The notes below the pieces were generated by a model, which was not told the origin of the DNA, ran no database searches, and saw nothing but the letters and a program-made list of their open reading frames with translations. The position numbers and the translations under genes were made by a program. Source: an uncultured Acidobacteriota bacterium (lineage in GTDB: Bacteria; Acidobacteriota; Terriglobia; Terriglobales; Acidobacteriaceae). Taken from it: a stretch of 64,000 nt of DNA. The stretch lies in assembly GCA_903832055.1 (NCBI GenBank), contig CAILAC010000017.1, positions 62,001 to 126,000 of the forward strand, read 5' to 3'. Position 1 is the stretch's first letter, and each line of letters opens with the position of its first letter. Below are positions 45,471 through 55,203 of the stretch, one piece after another.

Positions 45471-48446
45471 ATGAAACCGTTTTCACGCCGCGATCTTTTG
45501 AAATCCAGCCTGCTCGCTCCAGCCGTCATTGCCACCAATGGCATGACTCCTCTGGCCACAGCCATGCCATCTACCGCTGAAGCTTCCGGAGCCTTTCCTG
45601 AAAATTCCAGCCCCGTTTCCCGCCTTGGCGCATCGCCCGACCGACTTCTGCTCGACTTTGGCTGGCGATTCCACCTCGGCCACGCCAACGACCCCGAAAA
45701 GGACTTCGGATTCGGCAGCGCCCGCGCCGGCACCTTCCAGAAAACCGGCACCTTTCTCCCCTCCGGCAGCATGGCCTATGACGACAGCGCCTGGCGCGAC
45801 GTAGACCTGCCCCACGACTGGGCCATCGAACTCCCCTTTACGAACGACCCCGCCCTCTCCAGCAAGGGCTACTACCCCCTCGGCCGCACCTATCCTGAAA
45901 CCAGCATCGGCTGGTACCGCCGCGTCTTTGAAATTTCCGCTGACGACGCCGGCAAGCGCATCTTCATCGAATTTGATGGCTCCTACCGCGAAACCATGGT
46001 CGTCTTCAACGGCTTCTACATCGGGCGCCACAGCGGCGGGTACGACCCCATCCGCTTCGATGTCACCGATTTTGCCAATCCCGGCCAGCGAAACGTCCTG
46101 CTCGTGCGCGTCGACGCCACCTCCTCGGACGGCTGGTTCTACGAGGGTGCCGGGCTCTACCGCCACGTCTGGATGGTCGCCAAGAATCCAGTCCACGTGC
46201 AGCAATGGGGCACATTCGTACAGGCCGAGGTTCGCGCCAACGAGGCCTCCCTCTCCATTCGCACCGATGTCAATAACCATAGCCTCGCCGCTCAAAACGC
46301 CCGCGTCATCTCCACCATCCTCGATCCCTCCGGCCAGTCGGTATCCAGGGGAGCCACGGAACTGGCCTCCATTCCCGTCCGCGGCGAGCAGCAGTACAAA
46401 CAGCAGATCGTCGTTAAGCGGCCACTTCTCTGGTCCCTCGAAGAACGAAACCTCTACAAGCTCATCACCGAAATCGAAGTCGGCGGCAACATCGTCGACC
46501 GCCACGAAACCCGATTCGGCATTCGCTCTATCAAGTTCGACCCCGCAAATGGCTTCCTGCTCAACGACAAGCCGGTCAAGATCAAAGGCACCTGTAATCA
46601 CCAGGACCATGCCGGAGTCGGCGTCGCCGTGCCCGATGCGGTCCAGTACTACCGCATCCGCAAACTCCAGGAGATGGGCTGCAACTCTCTGCGTACCTCC
46701 CATAACCCGCCCCCGCCAGAACTACTCGACGCCTGCGACGAACTCGGCATGCTCGTCTTTGATGAAACCCGCATGATGTCCTCCAATCCCGAGGGCCTCA
46801 GCCAGTTCGCCAACCTCGTTCGCCGCGACCGCAACCACCCCAGCGTCTTCATGTGGTCCATGGGCAATGAAGAAGGCCAGGCCAACGGCGAAAAAGGCGT
46901 CCGTATCCTCACCGCCATGAAGGCCGTCTCCACCGAGCACGACGGCTCGCGACCCGTCTCCATCGCGCCCGTCGGGACAATTGGCACCGGCGGCCTCGCA
47001 GTCTGCGACGTCATCGGCTACAACTACATGGACCCCGGCGCAGAGGCCTATCACAAAGCCCATCCCGACCGGCCCGTCATCGGCACTGAAACCGTCAGCG
47101 CCGTTGGCACCCGCGGCATCTACATCACTGACGCCTCCAAGGGCTTTGTCAGCTCCTACGACCCCTACACCACCAGCGGCCGCGCCTCCGCCGAGGGCTG
47201 GTGGAGCTTCTGCAACGCCCGCCCCTGGCTCTCTGGCGGATTCATCTGGACCGGCTTCGACTATCGCGGCGAACCCTCGCCGAACGAATGGCCCAACATC
47301 AGCTCGCAGTACGGATTCATCGATACCTGCGGCTTCCCCAAAGACACCTACTACTACTACCAGTCGTGGTGGACAGCAAAGCCCGTTCTGCACCTATTCC
47401 CCCACTGGAACTGGCCCAGCTACGAAGGCAAGACCATCGCTGTCTGGGTCTACTCCAACCTCGACACCATCGAACTCCTGCTCAATGGCAAGAGTCTCGG
47501 CACAAAGGAAATGAAGAAGGACGGGCACGTCGCCTGGAACGTCCCCTACACCCCCGGCACCATCGAGGCCCGCGGCTTCAAAGACGGCAAGCAGGTCATG
47601 ACCACCAGGCGCGAAACCACAGGCGTCGCAGCAAAGCTGATCATCGAGGCCGACCGCCAGGAAATCTCAGCCGATGGCGAAGACGTTGCCATGTTCTCCG
47701 TCTCTGTGCAGGATGCCCAGGGACGCATCGTGCCCATCACCGACAACGACGTCACCTTCCGCGTCACAGGGCAGGGGAAACTCATCGGCACCGGCAACGG
47801 CGACCCCACCAACCAGCAGCCCGACAAGGGCACATCCCGCAAAGCCTTCGGCGGTCTCTGCATGGCCCTCATTCAATCCATCAAGACAGCAGGCAGCATT
47901 ACCGTCGAAGCGACTGCGCCGGGCCTGACTGGTGCTAAAGCTACCATTGCATCCAAAGCCGTCAAGCTCCGTCCTCAGGTCCCGGTCTGGGAGCGCGAAG
48001 TGCCCTCCGGCTCTGGCGTTTCCGGTCTCTGGCGTCCAGCGCCAGCCGAAGGCGGCGGCAACATGCTGCTCGGATTCCTCGGCATCACCAGCGACATGAT
48101 CTTCACACTCAAGCAGGAGGGCGGAAACCTCACCGGCAGCGTTGAAACTGCCGGTGCCTCCTTCTTCGGCGGCAGCGACCTGCCCTCCCCGCTTCGCGAT
48201 GGCAAAGTCGACGGCGACCAGGTCACCTTTGCCGCTGGCATGACCACCTACAAGGGCACCCTCAAGGGCGACTGGCTGGAAATGAATCAGTCCTTCAAGA
48301 TTCCCTTCGACTTTTCACCGCCGGCCAAACCCAAGCCCGACGCACCGGTCATTGGCCCGGCCCCCGATGGCTCTGACCCCTCAATCAACTTTGGCGGAGG
48401 CATGCCCAGCAGCATCCCCATCGTGCTGCAACGGGCCAAACGCTGA
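45471..48446 (+). CDS. Tat-exported glycoside hydrolase family 2 (beta-galactosidase-like)
   Basis: A 991-residue protein. The ATG at 45471 has GGGGG 5 nt upstream. It begins with a Tat signal (SRRDLLKSS then a hydrophobic stretch), so it is exported folded. The GH2 domains follow: jelly-roll (GWYRRVFEISADDAGKR, DGWFYEGAGLYRHVW), Ig-like, and TIM barrel. The acid/base Glu467 lies in WSMGNEEGQ and the nucleophile Glu540 in VIGTETVS. After about residue 640 come DUF4982-like and Ig-like domains. The C-terminal 150 residues are a separate beta-rich domain, with GNLTGSVETAG. It probably acts on plant or microbial galactosides. Confidence 0.93.
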   Translation: MKPFSRRDLLKSSLLAPAVIATNGMTPLATAMPSTAEASGAFPENSSPVSRLGASPDRLLLDFGWRFHLGHANDPEKDFGFGSARAGTFQKTGTFLPSGSMAYDDSAWRDVDLPHDWAIELPFTNDPALSSKGYYPLGRTYPETSIGWYRRVFEISADDAGKRIFIEFDGSYRETMVVFNGFYIGRHSGGYDPIRFDVTDFANPGQRNVLLVRVDATSSDGWFYEGAGLYRHVWMVAKNPVHVQQWGTFVQAEVRANEASLSIRTDVNNHSLAAQNARVISTILDPSGQSVSRGATELASIPVRGEQQYKQQIVVKRPLLWSLEERNLYKLITEIEVGGNIVDRHETRFGIRSIKFDPANGFLLNDKPVKIKGTCNHQDHAGVGVAVPDAVQYYRIRKLQEMGCNSLRTSHNPPPPELLDACDELGMLVFDETRMMSSNPEGLSQFANLVRRDRNHPSVFMWSMGNEEGQANGEKGVRILTAMKAVSTEHDGSRPVSIAPVGTIGTGGLAVCDVIGYNYMDPGAEAYHKAHPDRPVIGTETVSAVGTRGIYITDASKGFVSSYDPYTTSGRASAEGWWSFCNARPWLSGGFIWTGFDYRGEPSPNEWPNISSQYGFIDTCGFPKDTYYYYQSWWTAKPVLHLFPHWNWPSYEGKTIAVWVYSNLDTIELLLNGKSLGTKEMKKDGHVAWNVPYTPGTIEARGFKDGKQVMTTRRETTGVAAKLIIEADRQEISADGEDVAMFSVSVQDAQGRIVPITDNDVTFRVTGQGKLIGTGNGDPTNQQPDKGTSRKAFGGLCMALIQSIKTAGSITVEATAPGLTGAKATIASKAVKLRPQVPVWEREVPSGSGVSGLWRPAPAEGGGNMLLGFLGITSDMIFTLKQEGGNLTGSVETAGASFFGGSDLPSPLRDGKVDGDQVTFAAGMTTYKGTLKGDWLEMNQSFKIPFDFSPPAKPKPDAPVIGPAPDGSDPSINFGGGMPSSIPIVLQRAKR

Positions 48447-48484
48447 ACAACGTAGAAGCTCGCTGAATAAAGCTGAACAGCCAT

Positions 48485-48518
48485 GAAGAGGGCGTCTGCA
48501 ATCCCGCAAACGCCCCTT
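48485..48518 (+). terminator. Possible terminator after the GH2 gene
   Basis: GAAG.GGGCGT pairs with AACGCCC.CTTC around a 12-nt loop with one bulge. It is 39 bp after the stop and 127 bp before the transporter start, with a weak T-rich tail. Confidence 0.4.
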
Positions 48519-48644
48519 CTCGGTCTCGGCAACCGCCAACCTGGCGCCTTGCGCATCCAAATCAACACGATGTCAGGATGTCGTGTATCTCCGCGCACCC
48601 AATGCCGTATAGTCACTGGTAACCCGCCCACGGAGGCCCAGCAC

Positions 48645-50861
48645 GTGCCCGAGATCCAGCCCGCCGATTCCAAGCCAATTTTCAAGTCCTACGTCGCACC
48701 CAGCGAAAACCGCCCGGAATTCACCCTCCGCGCACTGCTGCTCGGCAGCTTCTTCGGCATCATCTTCGGAGCCGTCACCGTCTATGTTGGCCTCCGCGCC
48801 GGGCTTACAGTTGCGGCATCCATCCCCATCTCCGTTCTCTCCATCAGCATTCTCCGCGTCTTCGGCAAGTCATCCATCCTCGAAAACAACATCGTCCAGA
48901 CCACCGGCAATGCGGGCCAGTCCATCGCCTCAGGCGTCATCTTCACCCTTCCCGCTTTGATCTTCCTCGGCTTTGACCTCGAATACTCGCGCATCTTCCT
49001 GCTCGCCCTTGTCGGCGGATGGCTCGGCGTGCTCTTCATGATTCCCCTCCGCCGCCAGCTCATCGTCGAGGAGCATGGCACCCTTGCCTACCCCGAAGGC
49101 ACAGCCTGCGCCGACGTGCTCATGGCCGGCGACCGTGGCGGCTCCTTTGCGAGCAGGGTCTTTCTCGGCCTCGGCCTCGGCGGCGTTTATACCCTCTTCC
49201 AGAATGAAAACCTCTTCTCCGCCTGGCCCGGCACGCCCAGCTACCAGCCCGATCTCGGCGCGCAGCACGTGCTGAAAGGCGCAGCGATCAAGTGCGACGC
49301 CACCCCCGAGTACCTCGGCGTCGGCTACATCATCGGACCTAAAGTCTCCGGCATCATCTTTGCCGGCGGAGTCTTCTCCTGGCTGGTGCTCATGCCGCTT
49401 ATCCACTTCTTCGGCACAGGCCTCGAACACCCCATCTACCCCGGCACCATCCCCATCAGCCTCATGACCCCCAGCCAGCTCTGGTCCACTTACATCCGGC
49501 CCATGGGCGCGGGAGCGGTCGCCGCCGCCGGCCTCATTACCCTGGTCAAGACCATCCCCACCATCGTCAGCGCCCTGACCAGCGGCTTCAGCAAAATGAA
49601 AAAAGGCTCCGGCCCCGCCGCCAAAGCCATCCGCACTGAAGACGACCTGCCCATGAGCTTCGTCATCGGCGGCTCAGTCGCCCTGGTCGCCATCATGTTC
49701 TTCTTCCTTCAGTTCAAGCCTGTACCCGGAACCCAGGTAGGCCCGCTGGCCAACCTGGCCGCCTCGCTGCTCATCGTCGTCTTCGGATTCCTCTTCGTGA
49801 CAGTAAGCAGCAGGATTGTAGGTCTCATCGGCAGCTCTGCCTCACCCGTCAGCGGCATGACCATCGCCACACTCATGGCCACCTCGGCCATCTTCCTCGT
49901 CAAAGGCTGGACAGCCCCGGCTTACGGTGCTCTGGCGATCACCGTCGGCGGAGCCGTCTGCATCGCCGCCTCCAACTCTGGCGACACCTCCCAGGACCTC
50001 AAAACCGGCTACCTCATCGGCGCCACCCCGCGCCTGCAGCAAATCGCCCTCATGATCGGCGTCTGCGTCTCCACCCTCATCATCGGCGTCACTCTCACTG
50101 CGATCAACACCGCCTTTCAGGAGTTCCGCTCCACCCCGCAAGTGTGGGACATCAACGCCCCGCACTCCGGCGTCAACGCCCAGCCCGGTGCCAAGCTCCC
50201 TGAAAAAATCCCCGTTACCAGCCAGATTGGCTCATCCAAGGCCATTACCAACCACGCCGCCAGTGAATATGTCGTCCTGAACGCCTTAGGCTCGTCGGAA
50301 CTGGCCGACGGCAAATACCTCTACTCCCCTGCCACCGGCAAGATTGAAGTCCAGTGGATTCAAGGCATCGGCAGCGAAAACGCCGCCGCCCCCCAGGCCC
50401 GCCTCATGGCTACCGTCATCAACGGCATCCTCACCCAGAAGCTCCCCTGGGGCCTCGTCCTCATGGGCGTCTTTCTCGTCATCGCCGTGGAGCTGCTCGG
50501 CATCCGAAGCCTGTCCTTCGCCGTCGGAGCCTACCTCTCCATCGGCACCACCCTGGCCATCTTCGTCGGCGGCGTCATGCGCTTCCTCGTCGATGCCGCC
50601 CTCAAAAAGGCTGGTCACACCGAGGACGAGGGAGAAATCAGCCCCGGCGCCCTCTACGCCTCTGGCCTCATCGCTGCCGGCGGCATCGTCGGCCTCATCG
50701 GCGTCGCCATCAAAGCCTACGAATCCCTCACCGGCAACCACATCCCCATCCAATTCCCTGAAATCCCCTATCTGCACTCCGACGGCACCGCCGTAATCAT
50801 GTTCGCCGCCCTCGCCTTCTCGCTCTACTACTTCGCCCGCAAGCCGCTTAAGCAATCGTAG
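48645..50861 (+). CDS. OPT-family oligopeptide transporter
   Basis: A 738-residue membrane protein with about 15 predicted helices. I use the GTG at 48645, with GGAGG 8 nt upstream, because homology begins with FTLRALLLGSFFGIIFGAV. Family marks are VYVGLRAGLTVAASIPISVL, NIVQTTGNAGQSIASG and LAYPEGTACADVLMAG. Bacterial OPT proteins import peptides or metal-peptide complexes with a proton gradient. The 160-bp stretch before the start holds no other gene. The convergent TPR gene ends 10 bp after it. Confidence 0.93.
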   Translation: MPEIQPADSKPIFKSYVAPSENRPEFTLRALLLGSFFGIIFGAVTVYVGLRAGLTVAASIPISVLSISILRVFGKSSILENNIVQTTGNAGQSIASGVIFTLPALIFLGFDLEYSRIFLLALVGGWLGVLFMIPLRRQLIVEEHGTLAYPEGTACADVLMAGDRGGSFASRVFLGLGLGGVYTLFQNENLFSAWPGTPSYQPDLGAQHVLKGAAIKCDATPEYLGVGYIIGPKVSGIIFAGGVFSWLVLMPLIHFFGTGLEHPIYPGTIPISLMTPSQLWSTYIRPMGAGAVAAAGLITLVKTIPTIVSALTSGFSKMKKGSGPAAKAIRTEDDLPMSFVIGGSVALVAIMFFFLQFKPVPGTQVGPLANLAASLLIVVFGFLFVTVSSRIVGLIGSSASPVSGMTIATLMATSAIFLVKGWTAPAYGALAITVGGAVCIAASNSGDTSQDLKTGYLIGATPRLQQIALMIGVCVSTLIIGVTLTAINTAFQEFRSTPQVWDINAPHSGVNAQPGAKLPEKIPVTSQIGSSKAITNHAASEYVVLNALGSSELADGKYLYSPATGKIEVQWIQGIGSENAAAPQARLMATVINGILTQKLPWGLVLMGVFLVIAVELLGIRSLSFAVGAYLSIGTTLAIFVGGVMRFLVDAALKKAGHTEDEGEISPGALYASGLIAAGGIVGLIGVAIKAYESLTGNHIPIQFPEIPYLHSDGTAVIMFAALAFSLYYFARKPLKQS

Positions 50862-50871
50862 ACAGTCTGGC

Positions 50872-51516
50872 CTACCGCAACTGCCCCAGCCGACGCGCCG
50901 CATCCTGCCCCCCGGGGCTCTGCGGCGCAATCCGCACCGCCGTCGAAAAAGCCCCCCGCGCGCCATTGCGGTCATTCCGCCCCACCAGAATCTGCCCCCA
51001 GTAGTTATAAGTCGCCGCCGCCAGCTCCGGAGGCAGCTTTCCCCGCCGCGCATCCTCCTCTGCCCGCCCCGCCAGCAGCGCAAAATCCGCCTCACACTGC
51101 GCCTTGCGGTGATAAAACCCCGGCAGATGCCAGCTCGTCGCCGCGCGAATAAACCGCGCCTCCGGCTCATCCGGAGCCGCCGCCACCGCCGCATCCAGCA
51201 ACGCCAGCCCCTCACTCGCCTGCTTGTGCAGGTTCCAGATCGCCCAGTTGTGCGCTGCATCCAGCAACTGCAGACTGCCGTGGTACGCCTTCGCCACGGC
51301 ATCCCCCGGATACGCCTGCTCCAGCTCCGCTAGTGCCGCATGCGCCTGCTTGTCCGCCGCCTCGTCGTTGTCGGTAATCACACGAAAATAAGCCGTCCGC
51401 GCCGCGCTCAACCGGCTTGCATAAGCCGCCGCATCTGGCCCAGCTGCTAAAGCTTCAGCCCCAGCGAACAGATATAACGACCCAGCGATCAGCAACGAGC
51501 TCGCCCTACCCAACAC
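50872..51516 (-). CDS. Exported TPR-like protein at the end of the carotenoid cluster
   Basis: A 214-residue protein. The GTG at 51516 overlaps the glycosyltransferase stop by about 10 bp. It begins with a signal peptide (LGRASSLLIAGSLYLFAGAEALA). The rest is Ala-rich helical repeats resembling TPRs: AAYASRLSAARTAYFRVITD, AHAALAELEQAYPGDAVAKA, GLALLDAAVAAAPDEPEARF and RNDRNGARGAFSTAVRIAP. It may assist assembly or membrane placement of the products of the upstream genes (inference). A short alternative start is the TTG at 51513. Confidence 0.78.
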   Translation of the reverse strand: MLGRASSLLIAGSLYLFAGAEALAAGPDAAAYASRLSAARTAYFRVITDNDEAADKQAHAALAELEQAYPGDAVAKAYHGSLQLLDAAHNWAIWNLHKQASEGLALLDAAVAAAPDEPEARFIRAATSWHLPGFYHRKAQCEADFALLAGRAEEDARRGKLPPELAAATYNYWGQILVGRNDRNGARGAFSTAVRIAPQSPGGQDAARRLGQLR

Positions 51517-52699
51517 GATATGCCCGCGCCTTCCACGTCGCCTGCCGCCCCGCCAGCTTGCGCACCAGCGCATTCCACTGCAAGGCCAGCGTCACCAGCA
51601 CGCCCACAGGATGCAGCAGCACCCCCCGCCAGCTCTGCCCGTAAAGCACCGCGCTCGCCATCCGAATCGCGTATCCGAGCAACAGGGCCATCAGCGCCAG
51701 CCGCAGAGCGTCTCCATCTCTAGCCAGCCAGGCCCACAATGCGATCGGCCCCGGCAGCACCTGGCCCAGCAGCAGCAGCACCGTAAACACCGGTATCCTT
51801 CCCGGCGAAGCCATTCCCTCCGTCGCATTTTTTGACAACCCGCGCCACACCTCGCCCGCGCTCCGGTACATCCGGCAGACCGCGTCCCGGCTCAGATCAA
51901 ACACACTCGTCCTGAATCCCGCACGCCTGAAAAGCTGCGGCAGCAGCAGCCCATCATGCATTGAGGTGCGAATCGCCCCATGCCCACCGCTCGCAAAATA
52001 AGCCTCTCGCCGCACCATCATGAACTGCCCACACCCCGCCGCAAACCCCGAGAGCCCCGTCCATCGCTCCCCCGGCAACGGCAAAAATCCCAGTAGCACA
52101 AAATGAATCAGCGGCAGCAGCAGCCACTCCAGAAACGTCTCCGTCTCCTGCCGCGGAAAGCCGCTGACCATTGCCCGTTCCCTGCGCCCGGCCCGTACAT
52201 CGTTGATTTCGCTCGCCATCCGGTACAGTGCCTCCGGCCCAAGCCGCACATCCGCATCCAGATAACAAAAAACATCCCGCTTCGCCAGCGAAGCCAGCAC
52301 CCAGCAGGCGTGTTGCTTGCCGTTCCAACCCTCCGGCAGCGCCGGAGCCTTCTCCAGCCGCACCCGCGAATCCCGTTCCCCAATTTCCCGCACAATCTCC
52401 GCAGTCCGGTCCGTCGAGCCATCATCCAGCACAATCAGCTCATACTCCACGCCCCGCGATCCCAAAACAGATTGCACCGCCGCAGCTATCGACATCTCTT
52501 CATTCCGTGCGGGAATCAAAACGGAGATTGGCGGCAAAGGCCGCCTGTTCCATGGCCGGCCCGGCTGCCTGAAAATCCAGAGATTGATCGCAAACAGCGC
52601 TGCGGGAAGTGCCGCCGCAACCAGCGCGCCCGATGCCGCGAGCATCGGTAGTTCCATCTCGCTCAGAAGAGCAAATCCCAGCATGGTCGGCAAATTCAT
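51506..52699 (-). CDS. GT2 glycosyltransferase, CrtQ-like
   Basis: A 397-residue membrane glycosyltransferase. An N-terminal helix (AASGALVAAALPAALFAINL) is followed by the GT2 domain: SVLIPARNEEMSI, IVLDDGSTDRTAEI and the DxD-like CYLDADVRLG. The catalytic HDGLLLPQLFRRAG region is next. Several C-terminal helices (VFTVLLLLGQVLPGPIALWA and others) anchor it. This is the layout of CrtQ, which adds glucose to the C30 carotenoid acid in staphyloxanthin synthesis, and of hopanoid glycosyltransferases. It overlaps the acyltransferase stop by 4 bp (ATGA). Confidence 0.85.
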   Translation of the reverse strand: MNLPTMLGFALLSEMELPMLAASGALVAAALPAALFAINLWIFRQPGRPWNRRPLPPISVLIPARNEEMSIAAAVQSVLGSRGVEYELIVLDDGSTDRTAEIVREIGERDSRVRLEKAPALPEGWNGKQHACWVLASLAKRDVFCYLDADVRLGPEALYRMASEINDVRAGRRERAMVSGFPRQETETFLEWLLLPLIHFVLLGFLPLPGERWTGLSGFAAGCGQFMMVRREAYFASGGHGAIRTSMHDGLLLPQLFRRAGFRTSVFDLSRDAVCRMYRSAGEVWRGLSKNATEGMASPGRIPVFTVLLLLGQVLPGPIALWAWLARDGDALRLALMALLLGYAIRMASAVLYGQSWRGVLLHPVGVLVTLALQWNALVRKLAGRQATWKARAYRVG

Positions 52700-53511
52700 C
52701 GCTCGTGCAAACTTCCGTGTTCGTGGTGGTAGGGCCTACCTGTCACGGCGCAGGTTAATCGCTTCCATAGCTCGTATATGCCCCCGATGCCACTGCTCCC
52801 GTCCAGCACCGTCGCAAAGGACGCCGGGTCTCGCTCCATCGCCAGCATCGCCAGTTCATCCAGCGTAGCCGCCATCGCATACGACAGCAGATTGGTCCAC
52901 GTGCGCGAGTCTTCCATCGCGCCGTCGGCGATCTCCAGAGGCTCGCCGATATTCACCAGAATCTCCGGTAGCCGCTCGTTCCAGAAGACATACTCAATCG
53001 CCACCGGCACACACGTCAGCCTTCCCATGCGCGTCATCAGCGCACCCAGGCCGGGCTTGAAGACGATCGGCCGCTGCCGCACATCCTGAAACTGGCTCTC
53101 CGGCGTTATCCACAGCGCTGCACCCGGCCGCGCCAGCACCTGGGACCCCGCCCGCAGCAGCTGCGCTGCTCCTCGTGCAGAGTTGTTGTCCACCGGAAAA
53201 AATCCCATCGGCTTGAATATCCGGTAGTGCTCCAGCGCCGTCGCATCCATAGGCGCATAGTGCTCCCGCTCTGGCAGCACCGACTGGGCTACCAGCATCG
53301 CCGTGAGCGGATCCCACCACGAAGCGTGGTTGCCAAATAGAATCAGCGGCTCGGCCTGCGGCGGAATCCGCCCCGCATTCGCCACCCGCAGCGCGTGGAA
53401 GTGCCGCCTCAGGTACCAGCGCAGATACACCGAAAACAACCCAATCGCCCGCCGCGAAGGGCTTCTCAGCACCTCCACGGTCTTGGTCGAATTCACCTTG
53501 ATCTGCGCCAT
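52696..53511 (-). CDS. PlsC-type acyltransferase in the carotenoid cluster
   Basis: A 271-residue protein with the HX4D motif in FGNHASWWDPL and the PES-type motif WITPESQF. Two hydrophobic helices flank the catalytic part. Its position between a glycosyltransferase and a desaturase suggests it esterifies the sugar of a glycosyl carotenoid, the role CrtO plays in staphyloxanthin. It is of a different protein family from S. aureus CrtO, so this is a role-based inference. It lies 24 bp after the desaturase stop. Confidence 0.84.
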   Translation of the reverse strand: MAQIKVNSTKTVEVLRSPSRRAIGLFSVYLRWYLRRHFHALRVANAGRIPPQAEPLILFGNHASWWDPLTAMLVAQSVLPEREHYAPMDATALEHYRIFKPMGFFPVDNNSARGAAQLLRAGSQVLARPGAALWITPESQFQDVRQRPIVFKPGLGALMTRMGRLTCVPVAIEYVFWNERLPEILVNIGEPLEIADGAMEDSRTWTNLLSYAMAATLDELAMLAMERDPASFATVLDGSSGIGGIYELWKRLTCAVTGRPYHHEHGSLHER

Positions 53512-53535
53512 AACCCTGGTCTACACCGATTCAAT

Positions 53536-55086
53536 TCAAACCGCAGTCAACTGCGCTTCCGCCTGCTCCCGGCTGCGCGCCGCAGCATCTACTCCACGAT
53601 ACCGCTGATCGACAGCATCTGCAGCAATCCAGCCCGACATCATGACCATCGGCATGCCCGGACCGGGATGCGCCGCACCGCCAGCCAGGAAAAGTCCATC
53701 CACATCCCGGCGCCGGTTTGCCGGCTTGAACGCTCCGGTCCACTTCCCATGGCTCGACAATCCGTAGATCGCGCCATTCAACACCTTGTAACGGTTGTGA
53801 ATATCCACCGGCGTCAGCGCCCGCTCAAACACAATCCGCTCTTCAATATCCGGCATTCCCGCGGTCCGCTTCAGCTTGTCCAGAATCACCTGCCGGTACT
53901 TGGGGAACATCTCATCCCAGTTGTGCTCTGGCCGCAGGTAAGGCGTATGCACCAGCACATACAGTGCGTCCCCGCCCTCCGGCGCCGTGGCCGCTTCAGT
54001 CCGCGTCGTCGAAGCCAGGTAGCAGGTCGGGTCCGGCGCAGGCTGGCCCAGGTCATAGATGTGGTGGAACTCCTCTTCCGGGTCCCGCGAAAACACAAAG
54101 CAATGATGCGCCAGGTGCTCATACCGCTTGTTCAGCCCCAGGTAAAGCACCACACCCGAGCAGGCCGGCTCATACTCCCGCTCCTTGTTGAACTTCTCCG
54201 CCGTCGCACCGCCCAGCAGTTCGCGATACGTCCGCACCGCGTCCTCATTCGAAACCACCGCGTCAAAAGCCAGCTTTTCGCCACCGGCAAGCACCAATCC
54301 GGTGATCTTGCCACCCTGCTCCATCAGCCGCTCCACCTCGGTCGAAGTGTGGTACTTCACCCCCAGCTCCCGGCCCAGCTTCACCAGCGCCTCCGGCACC
54401 GCCCGCGTGCCGCCCATGGGATACCAGATGCCCTCCTCCGACTGCATGTGCCCAATCGCACACAAAATCGCTGGCGAAGCATCCGGCGAAGAGCCCACGT
54501 ACTGCGTGTAGTGGTCCAGCATCTGCGCTACCCGGGCATCGGGGATGAAGTCGCGGATCGTGCCCCCAACCGTCTGCCCCAGCCGCATCCGCATCACGTC
54601 CTTGAGCACCGCAATCGAAAACGCGCCCTTCACATCCAGCGTGTCCATCATCGTACCGACAGACTTCCAGAAGAAGAAGCGGTTCGAAATCGCGTGCAGC
54701 TGCTCAGAAAGCTCCTGGAATTTGAGGAATCCATCGCCCATGCCCGGCTTCAGCTTGTCCAGCGTACCGGCCATGGCCTTGAGATTGTCCTCAAGGTCCA
54801 GCACCAGCCCATCCTCAAAAAAGCAGCGCCACTGCGGGTCCAGCCGCACCATGTCCAGGTAGTCTTCCAGCTTCCGGTCCGCCTCTGAAAAAATCCGGCG
54901 CAGCACCGAGGGCCGAATCAGAATCGTCGGCCCCATATCAAACCGGAACCCCTCCTCCTGCAACTGCGCAGCCTTGCCGCCCAGCCACGGATTCTTCTCA
55001 AAGACCTCAACCTCATATCCCCGAGCCGCCAGTGTAGCTGCCGCCGACAACCCACCTAATCCAGAACCAATTACCGCAATCCGCAT
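53536..55086 (-). CDS. CrtN/CrtP-type carotenoid desaturase or oxidase
   Basis: A 516-residue FAD protein of the CrtI/CrtN/CrtP superfamily. The Rossmann FAD site is IAVIGSGLGGLSAAATLAAR, followed by FEKNPWLGGKAAQ and FDMGPTILIRPSVL. The C-terminal FAD site is VDGLFLAGGAAHPGPGMPM. Other family blocks are GIWYPMGGTRAVPEAL and LYLGLNKRYEHLAHH. In the C30 pathway one such protein desaturates and the second (CrtP-like) oxidises the terminal methyl. I cannot say from motifs which this is. Confidence 0.88.
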   Translation of the reverse strand: MRIAVIGSGLGGLSAAATLAARGYEVEVFEKNPWLGGKAAQLQEEGFRFDMGPTILIRPSVLRRIFSEADRKLEDYLDMVRLDPQWRCFFEDGLVLDLEDNLKAMAGTLDKLKPGMGDGFLKFQELSEQLHAISNRFFFWKSVGTMMDTLDVKGAFSIAVLKDVMRMRLGQTVGGTIRDFIPDARVAQMLDHYTQYVGSSPDASPAILCAIGHMQSEEGIWYPMGGTRAVPEALVKLGRELGVKYHTSTEVERLMEQGGKITGLVLAGGEKLAFDAVVSNEDAVRTYRELLGGATAEKFNKEREYEPACSGVVLYLGLNKRYEHLAHHCFVFSRDPEEEFHHIYDLGQPAPDPTCYLASTTRTEAATAPEGGDALYVLVHTPYLRPEHNWDEMFPKYRQVILDKLKRTAGMPDIEERIVFERALTPVDIHNRYKVLNGAIYGLSSHGKWTGAFKPANRRRDVDGLFLAGGAAHPGPGMPMVMMSGWIAADAVDQRYRGVDAAARSREQAEAQLTAV

Positions 55087-55170
55087 ACGATCCTCTTCTC
55101 CAAACCCTTTGTCATCCTGAACACTGTGAACAATCTGCTGTCACCTTTGCATTTGCCCTTGTTGTTGCCG

Positions 55171-55196
55171 TTCACACTCACACTTCACACTCACAC
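55171..55196. repeat. Tandem 13-bp repeat between desaturase and aldehyde dehydrogenase
   Basis: TTCACACTCACAC occurs twice back to back (55171-55183, 55184-55196), just downstream of the aldehyde dehydrogenase stop on the minus strand. A nearby TTTGCATTTGCCCTTG resembles the repeats seen at 56726 and the right edge. Confidence 0.8.
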
Positions 55197-55203
55197 TCGT
55201 TCC

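Noticed and set aside
45483-46703. 406-residue minus-strand frame opposite the GH2 gene
   Set aside because: It lies opposite a clear GH2 gene and has the composition of an antisense frame in GC-rich codons; no family motif.
50286-51302. 338-residue minus-strand frame overlapping the OPT and TPR genes
   Set aside because: It overlaps both in a different frame, with runs of Arg and Gly that are not protein-like.
53395-54888. 497-residue plus-strand frame opposite the CrtN-type gene
   Set aside because: Antisense shadow with unlikely His/Arg content; the minus-strand FAD protein is certain.
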